Below are positions 23,708 through 32,931 of a stretch of DNA of 64,000 nucleotides, in pieces. How positions within the stretch are numbered: position 1 is the first letter of the stretch; every line of letters begins with the position of its first letter. Made by a program: the position numbers and the translations under genes. The notes under the pieces are model-generated. The model saw nothing but the letters and a program-made list of their open reading frames with translations, did no database searches and was not told where the DNA came from. The DNA is from Streptomyces sp. NRRL F-5123 (GTDB taxonomy: Bacteria; Actinomycetota; Actinomycetes; Streptomycetales; Streptomycetaceae). The stretch is from assembly GCF_000721495.1 (NCBI RefSeq), contig NZ_JOHY01000023.1:1-64000 (forward strand). Direction: 5' to 3'.

Positions 23708-24698
23708 GCCCCGGTCCCGTGCGGCCCCCGCCCGGCGGCCCCGACGTGCTGCGGGACCGCTGTTCCGGTACGGCGCCGGGACGCGGGTCCTTGCCGGGGA
23801 AGGACCTGCGCACCAGCTCCCAGGCGTCCGCGACCGGTCCGACGTGCCCGAGCTTGTCGGGGTTGACGACCGTGCGGACGGCCTGGACGCGGCCGCCCCG
23901 CACATCGAGCGTCCAGGTGTTGATGACCCTGCCCTCCCGGTCGCGGAAGATCGCCCCCGGCTGGCCGTTGAGCCGGTGCGGCTCCAGGTCCGCGCCGAGC
24001 GCGGTGAAGGAGCCCGCGAGGGCGGCGAGCACCCGCGCGACCCTTGCGGCACCGACGACCGGCGTGAAGAAGTTCGGGCCCTTCCCGCCGCCGTCGGCGA
24101 CCATCGCCACGTCCGCGGCGAGCATGTCCCGCAGGGCCCCGACGTCGCCCTCCCGGAAGGCGTCGAGGAAGCGCCCGGCCAGCTCCTCGCGGTCGCGCAG
24201 GTCGGCCTCGTAGCGGGGGCGGCCCGCGTCCATGTGGCGGCGGGCGCGTACCGCGAGCTGCCGGCACGCGGCCTCGGACCGCCCGACGGCGGCGGCGATC
24301 TCCGGGAAGCGGAAGCCGAAGACCTCGCGCAGCACGAAGACGGCGCGCTCCAGCGGGCTGAGCCGCTCCAGCAGCAGCAGCGCGGCCATCGACACCGAGT
24401 CGGCCAGCTCCGCCGAGCGTTCCGGGTCCTCGTACGGGTCGGCGAGCAGCGGTTCGGGGAACCACGGGCCGACGTACTCCTCCCGGCGGACGCGGGCCGA
24501 GCGCAGCACGTCGATCGCGATCCGGGTGACCACGGCCGAAAGGTAGGCCCGCGGCGCGTCGGGCCGTACGGGCGAGGCCCTGTCCCGCAGCCACGCCTCC
24601 TGCACGGCGTCCTCCGCCTCGCTGACGCTGCCGAGGATCCGGTAGGCGATGGAGAACAGCAGCGGCCGCAGCTCCTCGAACTCCGCGGCGGGGGTCAC
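23694..24698 (-). CDS. ECF41-family sigma factor with SnoaL-like C-terminal domain
   Basis: 334 aa. GTG 24698 overlaps the epimerase stop (GTGA). Region 2 is FEELRPLLFSIAYRILGSVS, EAEDAVQEAWLR; region 4 is LSPLERAVFVLREVFGFRF, PEIAAAVGRSEAACRQLAVR. The linker carries WFPEPLL, matching the ECF41 WLPEP-type motif. The C-terminal extension is a SnoaL/NTF2-like domain with DGGGKGP and NPDKLGH, the two hallmark ECF41 motifs. This domain replaces an anti-sigma factor and modulates activity. It is coded with an epimerase behind a matching ECF41 promoter, so the operon is likely self-regulated. Confidence 0.95.
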   Translation of the reverse strand: MTPAAEFEELRPLLFSIAYRILGSVSEAEDAVQEAWLRDRASPVRPDAPRAYLSAVVTRIAIDVLRSARVRREEYVGPWFPEPLLADPYEDPERSAELADSVSMAALLLLERLSPLERAVFVLREVFGFRFPEIAAAVGRSEAACRQLAVRARRHMDAGRPRYEADLRDREELAGRFLDAFREGDVGALRDMLAADVAMVADGGGKGPNFFTPVVGAARVARVLAALAGSFTALGADLEPHRLNGQPGAIFRDREGRVINTWTLDVRGGRVQAVRTVVNPDKLGHVGPVADAWELVRRSFPGKDPRPGAVPEQRSRSTSGPPGGGRTGPGLSRP

Positions 24699-25630
24699 GC
24701 CTCCAGCTCCGCCCGGAAGCCCTGCCGCCACGAGGGGTGGCGCGGCTCCCAGCCCAGCTCGCGTCGGGCCTTGGCGTTGGAGAAGCCGCGTCCCTCGGTC
24801 ATCATGACCACCGCCTGGTCCCCGGCGAGCAGCCGGGCCAGCCACACCGGCACCCGGCGCGGCGGCTTGGCGCCCGCGCACCGCGCGAGGTGCGGCAGCC
24901 ACTCGGCGGCCGGGGCGGGCTCGTCGTCGACGATGTTGAAGACGCCGTGCGCCTTCTGCTCCACGGCCAGCACGGTGGCGCTCGCCGCGTCGTCGAGGTG
25001 GATCCAGGAGCTGTACCCCTGGGCCCTGCCGACCAACGGGTACTGCCGCTTGCGGACCAGCGTGACCTGGTCGTCGATGGCGCCGGGCCCGTAGAAGGCG
25101 CCGTAGCGCAGCACCGCGCCGCCCGCCGCGAGCACCGCCCGCTCGACGTGCGCCAGCACCTCCATGCCGTGCTGCGCGGCGGTACCGGTGAGCAGGTCGA
25201 GCGGATCCTCCTCGGTCTTGACCCAGCCGCCCTCGCGGCGGCCGTTCCAGCTGGCGTAGCCCTGCGCGACGACGTGCGGCCCGCCGGCCTCGGCGGCCGC
25301 GGCGAGCAGGTTGTCGGTGCCCTCGGCGCGCAGCCGGTTGGTGGCCGCGAACCAGCGGTCCGGATGCTTGATGTCGGGCTTCCCGGCGTGCGCCGGGGAG
25401 ATCGCCGTCATCTGGTGCACGACCGCGTCGGGCCGGGCGCCCGCCACCGCGGCCCGTACCGAGGCGGCGTCCAGGCCGTCCATGACGACGCCCTGGGCGC
25501 CCAGCCCGCGCAGCAGGTCCAGCTTCGCGGCGCTCGTCGTCGTGGCCGTGACCTGGTGGCCGCGGGCCACCAGTTGCGGCACGAGCCGCCGCCCGAGCAC
25601 CCCGGTCCCGCCTGCCACGAACACTCGCAT
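24695..25630 (-). CDS. NAD(P)-dependent epimerase/dehydratase-like protein, ECF41 partner
   Basis: 311 aa; ATG 25630 follows GGGAAGGTGA. Extended SDR fold: MRVFVAGGTGVLGRRLVPQL with the GxxGxxG loop, VVHQMTAISP, SSWIHLDDAASATVLAVEQK, FNIVDDEPAPAAEWLPHLAR. ECF41 sigma genes are nearly always beside a COE gene (carboxymuconolactone decarboxylase, oxidoreductase or epimerase), and this is the epimerase-type partner. Its substrate is not known for any member that I can name. It is the first gene of the operon. Confidence 0.88.
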   Translation of the reverse strand: MRVFVAGGTGVLGRRLVPQLVARGHQVTATTTSAAKLDLLRGLGAQGVVMDGLDAASVRAAVAGARPDAVVHQMTAISPAHAGKPDIKHPDRWFAATNRLRAEGTDNLLAAAAEAGGPHVVAQGYASWNGRREGGWVKTEEDPLDLLTGTAAQHGMEVLAHVERAVLAAGGAVLRYGAFYGPGAIDDQVTLVRKRQYPLVGRAQGYSSWIHLDDAASATVLAVEQKAHGVFNIVDDEPAPAAEWLPHLARCAGAKPPRRVPVWLARLLAGDQAVVMMTEGRGFSNAKARRELGWEPRHPSWRQGFRAELEA

Positions 25631-25679
25631 GTCATTCACCTTCCCGGATCCCTCGCCGTCCACTGTCCCCCGACAGGAG

Positions 25680-25706
25680 GACGAGACAGACCGGCCGGAT
25701 GTGACA
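25680..25706 (-). promoter_or_regulatory. ECF41-type promoter
   Basis: On the minus strand TGTCACA (25706-25700) is followed, after exactly 16 bases, by CGTC (25683-25680). This is the reported ECF41 consensus. It lies 50 bases upstream of the epimerase ATG, giving a short leader. The promoter predicts autoregulation by the sigma factor coded second in the operon. Confidence 0.85.
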
Positions 25707-25750
25707 CGGTGGATCGGCGGGCGGGACGGCGGCGGGATCCGGGGCGCGGC

Positions 25751-26788
25751 TCAGCCGTGCGAGCGGCGGCGCAGGGCGGGGTCGGCGAGGGCGGGCGGGA
25801 CGTATCCGGCGTCGCGGGCGGAGAGGTTGACGCCGGGCGGCACGATCTCGTCGATCCGGTCCAGCACCTCGCGGTCCAGCGTGATCTTGTCGGCGCCGAG
25901 CTGGCCGGCCAGCTGCTCGAAGGTGCGCGGGCCGATGATCGCCGAGGTGATGCCGGGGTGCTCCAGCACGAAGGCGAGGGCGAGCTGCACGAGCGTGAGC
26001 CCGGCCTCCTCGGCGAGGGCGGCCAGCGCGTCGGCCGCGGCGAGCTTGGCGGCGTTCTCCGCCGAGCCGATGTCGAAACGGGCGGTCTGCCGGTCGGCGC
26101 GGCTGGAGGCGGGCTGCTCGGCGCCCTTGCGGTAGCGGCCGGACAGCCAGCCGCCGGCCAGCGGGCTCCAGGACAGCACCGCGAGACCGTAGCGCTGCGC
26201 GACCGGCAGCACCTCGCGCTCGATGCCGCGCGCGAGCAGCGAGTACGGCGGCTGCTCGGCCACCACCCGCTCGCGGCCGCGGCGCTCGGCGATCCACTGG
26301 CCCTCGACGATCGCCGACGGCTCGAAGGTGGAGGTGCCGATGTAGCGGATCTTGCCCTGGTGGACGAGGTCGGACAGCGCGCCGAGCGTCTCGTCGAAGT
26401 CGGTGCCGGGCTCGGGGCGGTGCACCTGGTAGAGGTCGATCCAGTCGGTGCCCAGCCGGCGCAGGCTGTTCTCGACCTCGCGGACGATCCAGCGGCGGCT
26501 GTTGCCCTGCTGGTTGGGGTCGTCGCCGAGGCTGCCGTGGAATTTGGTGGCCAGCACGACGTTGTCGCGGCGGCCGCCGGCCAGCGCCTTGCCGACGATC
26601 GTCTCGGACTCGCCGGCCGAGTAGACGTCGGCGGTGTCGACGAAGTTGACACCGGAGTCCAGGGCGTGGTGGATGATCCGCACGGCGTCGTCGTGGTCGG
26701 GGTTGCCGCGCGGGCCGAACATCATGGCGCCCAGGCACAGCGGGCTGACCTTGACGCCGGTGCGTCCGAAGGGGCGGTACTCGGTCAT
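25751..26788 (-). CDS. Aldo/keto reductase
   Basis: 345 aa, coupled to the ABC exporter by ATGA. The catalytic tetrad is visible: VNFVDTADVYSAGESE (Asp, Tyr), VVLATKFHG (Lys), IDLYQVHRPEP (His). FRPFGRTG-like start (YRPFGRTGVKVSPLCLGAMM) and SWSPLAGGWLSGRY, EHPGITSAIIGPRTFEQLAG belong to the YajO/AKR subfamily that uses NADPH. It is the last gene of the organosulfur-type operon and could reduce the aldehyde released by monooxygenase desulfonation; that link is inferred from position only. Confidence 0.9.
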   Translation of the reverse strand: MTEYRPFGRTGVKVSPLCLGAMMFGPRGNPDHDDAVRIIHHALDSGVNFVDTADVYSAGESETIVGKALAGGRRDNVVLATKFHGSLGDDPNQQGNSRRWIVREVENSLRRLGTDWIDLYQVHRPEPGTDFDETLGALSDLVHQGKIRYIGTSTFEPSAIVEGQWIAERRGRERVVAEQPPYSLLARGIEREVLPVAQRYGLAVLSWSPLAGGWLSGRYRKGAEQPASSRADRQTARFDIGSAENAAKLAAADALAALAEEAGLTLVQLALAFVLEHPGITSAIIGPRTFEQLAGQLGADKITLDREVLDRIDEIVPPGVNLSARDAGYVPPALADPALRRRSHG

Positions 26789-29700
26789 CGTTGTCCTTTG
26801 TCGAGGAGCTTGTCGTGGACGGGGGCCGGTGCGGTCCCCGGGCGGGGTTCCGGTCCGGCGGAGGCCAGCTGGTCGACGGTCGCGGACGCGCCCGCCTGCC
26901 GGAAGGCCTCCCAGAGCCGGCGGTAGGGGCCGCCGGCCGCGAGCAGGGCGGTGTGGGTGCCGGTCTCGACGACGCGGCCGCGGTCCAGGACCACGATCCG
27001 GTCGGCGCGCGCGGCGGTGGTCAGCCGGTGGGCGACGACCAGGGTGGTGCGCCGCCGGGTCAGCGCCTCGGTCGCGGCGGCGACCCGGGCCTCGGCGGCC
27101 AGGTCCAGCGAGGCGGTGGCCTCGTCGAGCAGCAGCACGTCGGGGTCGACGAGTTCGGCGCGGGCCAGGGCGAGCAGCTGGCGCTGGCCCGCGGACAGGT
27201 TCCGGCCGCGCTCGCCGACCGGCTGGAGGTAGCCCAGTGGCAGCGCGGCGACCATCTCGTGCGCCCCGACCGCGCGGGCGGCCGCCTCCACCTCGGCGTC
27301 GCCCGCCCCCGGTCGGCCGTACGCGATGGCGTCCCGCACGGTGCCGCTGAACAGGTGCGCCTCCTGGGGTACGAGGCCGAGCCGGGCGCGGTAGCCGCCG
27401 AGGTCGAGGTCGCGCAGGTCGTGGCCGTCGGCCAGCACCGTGCCGGCGGTGGGGTCGTAGAAGCGGGCCAGGAGCTTCATGACGGTGGATTTGCCGGCGC
27501 CGGTCGCGCCGACCAGGGCGACGGTCTCGCCGGGGGCGATGCGCAGCGTCAGGCCGTGCAGCACCTCCTGGCCGCCGCCCGCGTAGCCGAAGGACACGCC
27601 GTCGAAGGCGAGTTCGCCGCGCAGCGCGCCGACCGGCTTCGGGTCGGCGGCGGCCGGGGTGCCGGTCGGGGTACGCATCAGGGTGCGCAGCCGGGACAGG
27701 CCCACCACGGCCTGCTGGTAGCCGTCGAAGACCTGGGAGAGCTGCTGGATGGGCGAGAAGAAGAGGTCGACGTAGAGCAGGAAGGCGATCAGGGTGCCCG
27801 CGGTGAGCGCCCCGGAGCGCACCTGGCCGGCGCCGACCGCGAGCACGGCTGCGGTGGACAGGACGCCGAGTAGCTCGACGAAGGGGAAGAAGACGGCGAT
27901 GTTGCGCTGCGCACGCAGCCGGGAGTCGCGGAAGGCCCGGGCGAGTGCGGCGAAGTCGCGGGCGTTGCGCTCCTCGCGGCGGAAGGCCTGGGTGACGCGG
28001 ATGGCGCTGACGTTCTCCTGGAGGCACGCGTTGACGGCGCTGACCCGCTCCCGGGCCTCGTGGTAGGCGGGGACGGAGAAGCGTCGGAAGACGGCGGTGC
28101 CGCAGATCAGCAGCGGCAGCGCGCACAGCAGGACCACGGCGAGCCCCGCGTCGACGACCAGCAGGGTGACCAGCACGCCGAGGACGGTCAGCAGGCTGAC
28201 GACCGCGGTGATCAGGCCGGTCTGCAGGAAGTTCGACAGCGCGTCCACGTCGGTGGTCATCCGGGTCATGATCCGGCCGGCCGGCTCGCGCTCGTAGTAG
28301 TCCAGGCCGAGCCGCTGGAGCTGGGCGTACGTCTTCACCCGCAGCGTGTAGAGCAGCCGCTCGCCGGTGCGGCCGGTGACGCGGGTCTGGACGACGCCGA
28401 CACCCCAGTCCGCGCAGACGACCGCGGCCGCGGCGACCACGGCGGTCACCAGCGCGGCGACGGAGTGCCGGGCCACGCCGCCGTCGACGCCGTGCCGCAC
28501 CAGGATCGGCACCGCGATCTGCGCGACGGCGTCGGCGGCCACCAGCAGCAGACCGAGCAGCAGCGCCCCCCGGAAGGGGCCGATGAGCGCGCGCAGGCCC
28601 AGGTGCGGATCGGCGGCCCGGGCCCGGGCGGCGGGCACCTCCGGGTCTGCGGCCGGGAGCGGCATCCGGGCGAGCCCGGCGAGGAGTTCCGGGGTGGGCG
28701 GTGCGGCGCCCAGCACGCCGCCGCCGGGGCCGCGGCCGGGGCCCGCGGTGGCCGCGCTGAGCGCCAGCGCCTGGGCGGCCCTGAGGTCGGCGCCGCCGGG
28801 GCGGGTGTCGGCCGGCTCGTCCGTGCGCCGCCACAGGCGGGCGGTCACGGCGGGCGCGGCGGTGTCGTCCTCGGCGGCCGGGACGTCCTCGGCGGGGCGG
28901 TCGTGCGGCGGCCCGGCGGGGGCGTCGCCGTCGCCGGAGTCGGTCGCTGACAGCAGGCTGCGAAAGAGCGCGGAGCGGGAGCGCAGCTCGTCCATGGTGC
29001 CGGTGTCGACGACCCGGCCGCCGTCCAGCACCGCGATGCGGTCGGCGAGTTCGAGCGTGGAGCGGCGGTGCGCGATGATCAGCGTGGTGGGTCGGCGGGT
29101 CGCGGCCCGCAGCCTGTCGTGGATCTCGGACTCCACGCGCGCGTCGATCGCCGAGGTCGCGTCGTCGAGCACCAGCACGGCCGGGTCGCCGAGCAGCGCG
29201 CGGGCGAGCGCGATGCGCTGCCGCTGCCCGCCGGAGAGCGTCAGGCCCTGCTCGCCGACGACGGTGTCGTAGCCCTGCGGCAGCCGCCGGACGAACTCGT
29301 CGGCCCGCGCGATCGCGGCGGCCTCGCGGATCCGCTCCTCCGGGGCGTCAGGGGCGCCGTAGGCGATGTTGGCCCGCACGGTGTCGGAGAGCAGCAGGCT
29401 CTCCTCGAAGACGTAGCCGATCGCCGAGCGCAGCGAGGCCGTCCGCAGCTCGCGCACGTCCGTGCCGCCGACCCGCACCGCGCCTGACCCGACGTCGTAG
29501 AAGCGCGGCAGCAGGGCCGCGGCGGTGGACTTGCCGGAGCCGGCCGGGCCGATGAGGGCGACGGTCTCGCCGGGGGCGATGTCGAGGCTGAAGCCGCGCA
29601 GCAGCGGGCGGCCGCCGTCGCCGTAGCCGAAGGTGACGTCCTGCCAGCTGAGGGCGGGCGGGCCGGGCGGCAGGTCGGCGGCGCCGGGGGCGTCGGTGAT

Positions 29701-30714
29701 CACGGGGGCCTCGTCGATGACCTCCAGCACGCGCTCGGTGCCGGCGCGGGCCTGCTGCCACACCGTCAGCAGCGTCGCGACCTGGCGGACCGGGGTGACG
29801 AACGAGCCGAGGTAGCTGGTGAAGGCGAGGAAGGTGCCGAGCGAGATCCGGTCGTGCAGCGCGAGCCAGCCGCCGAGCGCGAGGACGGCGACCTGGCCGA
29901 GCGCGGGCACCGCCTGGAGGGCGGGCGTGTAGCGGCTGGTGTAGCGCACGACCCGCAGCCGGGAGGCGAACAGCCGGCGGGCACGCCCCTCCAGCGCGGT
30001 CAGCTCGCGCCCCTCCTGCCCGAAGCCCTTGACCACCCGCACGCCGGTGACCGCGGCCTCGACGGTGGAGGCGACCTCGGCGGCCTCCTGCTGGGCGTGC
30101 CAGTTCGCGGGGAAGAGGTGCCGGCGGCTGCTGCGCACGACGATCCACAGCAGCGGGCCGACGACCAGCGCGACGAGCGTCAGCAGCGGTGAGAGCCACG
30201 CCATGAAGCACAGCGAGACGACGAACATCAGGGCGTTGCCCGTCATGTTCGGCAGGAACTGCAGCAGCGTCTGGATCAGGGTGATGTCGGAGATGGACCG
30301 GCTGACGACCTGGCCGGTGCGCAGGTCGTCCTGCTGCCTGCCGCCGAGGCGCAGCAGCGCGGCGAAGGCGTCGCCCCGCAGGTCGTACTGCACCCCCAGG
30401 GACAGCCGCCCCGCCCGGTAGCGGCGGGTGAAGCCGCCCAGGAAGCGGACCGCGCCGAGCCCGGCGAGCAGGCCGATCCACCAGCCGAGCGGGCTGTCCG
30501 CGCCGGACGCGACGGCGTCCACCACGTGCCGCAGCACCAGCGGCAGGACGGCGGTGGCGGTCGCCGCGACGACCGCGCCGCCGAAGGCGGCGACGAGGTC
30601 GGTGCGGTGGCGCAGGCAGTAGCCGGCGAGCCGGCGGATCCAGCCGGGGTGCGGCGCGGCCGGGCCGGCCGCCGCGGCGGCCGGCCCGGGTGCGGCGCTC
30701 GTACAGTCGGTCAC
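26785..30714 (-). CDS. Fused two-module ABC exporter with one degenerate ATP site
   Basis: 1309 aa, starting at GTG 30714 overlapping the monooxygenase stop (GTGA). It contains two complete TMD-NBD modules. NBD1 has Walker A GPAGSGKST near residue 387, YVFEESLLLSDTV where the Q-loop Gln is Glu, signature LSGGQRQRIALARAL, and Walker B VLVLDDATSAID with Asp in place of the catalytic Glu. NBD2 has GATGAGKST near residue 1068, VPQEAHLFSGT, a deviant LSAGQ signature, canonical LLLDEATASLD and VVAHRLTT. The linker between modules (about residues 585-700) is Ala/Asp-rich. This is type IV exporter architecture. Presence in a sulfur-acquisition operon is unusual; it may export a breakdown product or confer resistance. 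Confidence 0.9.
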   Translation of the reverse strand: MTDCTSAAPGPAAAAAGPAAPHPGWIRRLAGYCLRHRTDLVAAFGGAVVAATATAVLPLVLRHVVDAVASGADSPLGWWIGLLAGLGAVRFLGGFTRRYRAGRLSLGVQYDLRGDAFAALLRLGGRQQDDLRTGQVVSRSISDITLIQTLLQFLPNMTGNALMFVVSLCFMAWLSPLLTLVALVVGPLLWIVVRSSRRHLFPANWHAQQEAAEVASTVEAAVTGVRVVKGFGQEGRELTALEGRARRLFASRLRVVRYTSRYTPALQAVPALGQVAVLALGGWLALHDRISLGTFLAFTSYLGSFVTPVRQVATLLTVWQQARAGTERVLEVIDEAPVITDAPGAADLPPGPPALSWQDVTFGYGDGGRPLLRGFSLDIAPGETVALIGPAGSGKSTAAALLPRFYDVGSGAVRVGGTDVRELRTASLRSAIGYVFEESLLLSDTVRANIAYGAPDAPEERIREAAAIARADEFVRRLPQGYDTVVGEQGLTLSGGQRQRIALARALLGDPAVLVLDDATSAIDARVESEIHDRLRAATRRPTTLIIAHRRSTLELADRIAVLDGGRVVDTGTMDELRSRSALFRSLLSATDSGDGDAPAGPPHDRPAEDVPAAEDDTAAPAVTARLWRRTDEPADTRPGGADLRAAQALALSAATAGPGRGPGGGVLGAAPPTPELLAGLARMPLPAADPEVPAARARAADPHLGLRALIGPFRGALLLGLLLVAADAVAQIAVPILVRHGVDGGVARHSVAALVTAVVAAAAVVCADWGVGVVQTRVTGRTGERLLYTLRVKTYAQLQRLGLDYYEREPAGRIMTRMTTDVDALSNFLQTGLITAVVSLLTVLGVLVTLLVVDAGLAVVLLCALPLLICGTAVFRRFSVPAYHEARERVSAVNACLQENVSAIRVTQAFRREERNARDFAALARAFRDSRLRAQRNIAVFFPFVELLGVLSTAAVLAVGAGQVRSGALTAGTLIAFLLYVDLFFSPIQQLSQVFDGYQQAVVGLSRLRTLMRTPTGTPAAADPKPVGALRGELAFDGVSFGYAGGGQEVLHGLTLRIAPGETVALVGATGAGKSTVMKLLARFYDPTAGTVLADGHDLRDLDLGGYRARLGLVPQEAHLFSGTVRDAIAYGRPGAGDAEVEAAARAVGAHEMVAALPLGYLQPVGERGRNLSAGQRQLLALARAELVDPDVLLLDEATASLDLAAEARVAAATEALTRRRTTLVVAHRLTTAARADRIVVLDRGRVVETGTHTALLAAGGPYRRLWEAFRQAGASATVDQLASAGPEPRPGTAPAPVHDKLLDKGQR

Positions 30715-32105
30715 GAAACCTCCGGGAGTGCGATGCCGAGGTGCCCGGCGCCGACCGCGCCGGTGTCCGCGGGGTCGAAGAGCCGGTTGGCGGGTCGCGG
30801 CAGCCCGTAGTGCTCGCGCAGCGTGCGGCCGGTGTACTCGGTGCGGAAGAGGCCGCGCTCCTGGAGGATCGGCACGACCCGGTCGACGAACAGCTCCAGG
30901 CCGGAGGGCAGCACGGCGGGCATGATGTTGAAGCCGTCGGCGGCGCCCGCGTCGTACCACTCCTCGATGGTGTCGGCGACCTGCTCCGCGGTGCCGGCGA
31001 AGGTGCGGTGGCCGCGGCCGCCGCCGAGCCGGCCGATGAGCTGGCGCACGGTCAGCCGCTCGCGCCGGGCCAGCTCCACGATGAGGGTGAAGCGGCTCTT
31101 GGCGCCCTCGATCTCGTCCTCGCTGGGGATGTCCGCGGGCAGTTCCCTGTCCAGCTCCAGCCGCTCGGGCTCGATGCGCAGCGTCCTGGAGAGCTGCCGC
31201 ACGGCGTACTCGGGGCGGATCAGCCGGTCCAGCTCGTCGTCGAGGGCGTGCGCCTGCTCCTCCGTGTCGCCGATGACGGGCACGATGCCGGGCAGGATCT
31301 TGATGCCCTCGGGGTCGCGCCCGAAGGCGGCGGCGCGCTGCTTGACGTCCTTGTAGAAGGCGACGGCCTCTTCGAGGGTCTGCTGGGCAGTGAAGACCGC
31401 CTCGGCGTAGCGGGCGGCGAAGTCCTTGCCGTCCTCGCTGGAGCCCGCCTGCACCAGGAGCGGGTAGCCCTGCGGGGAGCGCTGCACGTTGAGCGGTCCG
31501 TCCACCCGGAAGTACGTACCCCGGTGGTCGACCTTGCGCACCTTGTCCGCCAGCGCGTGGACGCCGGACTCCTTGTCGGCCACGACCGCGTCGTCCGACC
31601 AGCTGTCCCACAGCTTCGTCGCGACGTCGACGAACTCGGCGGCACGCAGGTAGCGGTCGCGGTGCAGCGGGGTGTCGTCGAGGCCGAAGTTGCGGGCCGC
31701 CTCGGCGCCCGCGGTGGTCACGATGTTCCAGCCGGCCCGGCCGCCGGAGACGTGGTCCACCGAGGCGAACCGGCGGGCCAGGTTGTAGGGCTCGTTGTAG
31801 CTGGTGGAGGCCGTCGCGATGAGGCCGATGTGCTCGGTGGCCGCGGCGAGCGCGGTGAGCAGCACGGTGGGTTCCAGCTTGCTGCCGGGGCGGCGGCCGG
31901 GGTCGCCCATGAGTACGGGGCTGTCGGCGAGGAAGAGCGAGTCGAGCCGGCCGCGCTCGGCGATACGGGCGAGGTTGCGGTAGTGGTCGATGTCGGTGCC
32001 GCCGGAGGCCGGGCTCTCCGGGAGCCGCCAGGCCGCCTCGTGGTGCCCGACGGACATCAGGAAGGCGTTGAGGTGCAGCGGCTTGCGGTCAGTCCTGGGG
32101 GTCAT
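30711..32105 (-). CDS. Flavin-dependent monooxygenase, LLM class, NtaA/SnaA/DszA family
   Basis: 464 aa, of usual length. KPLHLNAFLMSVGHHEAAWR, RIAERGRLDSLFLADSPVLM, TEHIGLIATASTSYNEPYNL and SGGRAGWNIVTTAGAEAARN are typical of the two-component FMNH2-dependent monooxygenases (NtaA, DszA, SfnG-like). LLVQAGSSEDGKDFAARYAE and GGGRGHRTFAGTAEQVADTI complete the barrel. It needs reduced flavin from a partner; the flavin reductase starts the same operon. Likely substrates are organosulfur compounds or sulfonates, judged from the SsuABC-like importer. It overlaps the ATPase gene by 17 bases. Confidence 0.92.
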   Translation of the reverse strand: MTPRTDRKPLHLNAFLMSVGHHEAAWRLPESPASGGTDIDHYRNLARIAERGRLDSLFLADSPVLMGDPGRRPGSKLEPTVLLTALAAATEHIGLIATASTSYNEPYNLARRFASVDHVSGGRAGWNIVTTAGAEAARNFGLDDTPLHRDRYLRAAEFVDVATKLWDSWSDDAVVADKESGVHALADKVRKVDHRGTYFRVDGPLNVQRSPQGYPLLVQAGSSEDGKDFAARYAEAVFTAQQTLEEAVAFYKDVKQRAAAFGRDPEGIKILPGIVPVIGDTEEQAHALDDELDRLIRPEYAVRQLSRTLRIEPERLELDRELPADIPSEDEIEGAKSRFTLIVELARRERLTVRQLIGRLGGGRGHRTFAGTAEQVADTIEEWYDAGAADGFNIMPAVLPSGLELFVDRVVPILQERGLFRTEYTGRTLREHYGLPRPANRLFDPADTGAVGAGHLGIALPEVS

Positions 32106-32931
32106 GGTCCTTCTTCTCCTGGTCGTGGCCGAGCGCGCGGGCGTGGGCGGCGTGCGCGGGGGCCTCGTGCACGCCCTCCGGCAGCTCCACGCCGAGCGCG
32201 GCGAGCAGGGTGTCGCGGTACTCCTGGAAGCGCGGGTCGCGGCGGCTGCGCGGGCCGGCCAGGTCGACGGCGATGTCCAGCGCGATCCGGCCGTCCTCCA
32301 GCACCAGGACCCGGTCGGCGAGCTCGACGGCCTCGTCCACGTCGTGCGTGACCAGCAGCACGGCAGGGCGGTGCCGCTCGTACAGCTCGCGCAGCAGGCC
32401 GTGCATCCGCAGCCGGGTCAACGCGTCGAGTGCCCCGAACGGCTCGTCGGCGAGCAGCAGTTGGGGCTCGCGGACGAGGGCCCGGGCCAGCGCGGCGCGC
32501 TGCTGCTCGCCGCCGGACAGCTCGTGCGGCCAGGACCGCTCGCGGCCTTCGAGTCCGACCTCGGCGAGCGCGGTGCGGCCGCGCTCCCTGGCCTGCTTGC
32601 CGCGGATGCCGAGCACCACGTTGTCCAGCACCCGCAGCCAGGGCAGCAGCCGGGAGTCCTGGAAGGACAGCGAGACCCGCTCGGGCACGCTCAGCTCGCC
32701 GGACCCGGCCACCCCGTGGTCGAGCCGGGCGACCGCCCGCAGCAGCGTGGACTTGCCGGAGCCGCTGCGGCCCAGCAGCGCGATGAACTCGCCCTGGCCC
32801 ACCGTCAGGTCCAGCTCCCGCAGCACGTCCCGGTCGCCGAAGGAGCGGACCAGCCCGGCGGTGCGGACGGCGGGGGCAGCGGCGCCCGCGGCGGGGCGCT
32901 CGGCGGTCAGTCCGCCAGGGTGCGGCGCCAT
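32089..32931 (-). CDS. ABC importer ATPase, SsuB/TauB-like
   Basis: 280 aa. LLGRSGSGKSTLLRAVARLD (Walker A), SLSFQDSRLLPWLRVLDNVV (Q-loop with the RLLPW pattern typical of nitrate/sulfonate/taurine importers), HELSGGEQQRAALARALVRE (signature), LLLADEPFGALDALTRLRMH (Walker B) and LLVTHDVDEAVELADRVLVL (His switch). The C-terminal 45 residues are a His/Ala-rich tail. It powers the permease coded upstream, which it overlaps by 25 bases. Confidence 0.93.
   Translation of the reverse strand: MAPHPGGLTAERPAAGAAAPAVRTAGLVRSFGDRDVLRELDLTVGQGEFIALLGRSGSGKSTLLRAVARLDHGVAGSGELSVPERVSLSFQDSRLLPWLRVLDNVVLGIRGKQARERGRTALAEVGLEGRERSWPHELSGGEQQRAALARALVREPQLLLADEPFGALDALTRLRMHGLLRELYERHRPAVLLVTHDVDEAVELADRVLVLEDGRIALDIAVDLAGPRSRRDPRFQEYRDTLLAALGVELPEGVHEAPAHAAHARALGHDQEKKDHDPQD

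Noticed and set aside
26789..28834. Upstream extension of the aldo/keto reductase frame
   Set aside because: It runs through the exporter in another frame and has no domain; ATG 26788 is the sensible start.
30715..31611. Upstream 299 codons of the long frame containing the ABC exporter
   Set aside because: They lie opposite in phase to the monooxygenase gene and are Arg/Gly-rich; the real exporter starts at GTG 30714 with a 4-base overlap.
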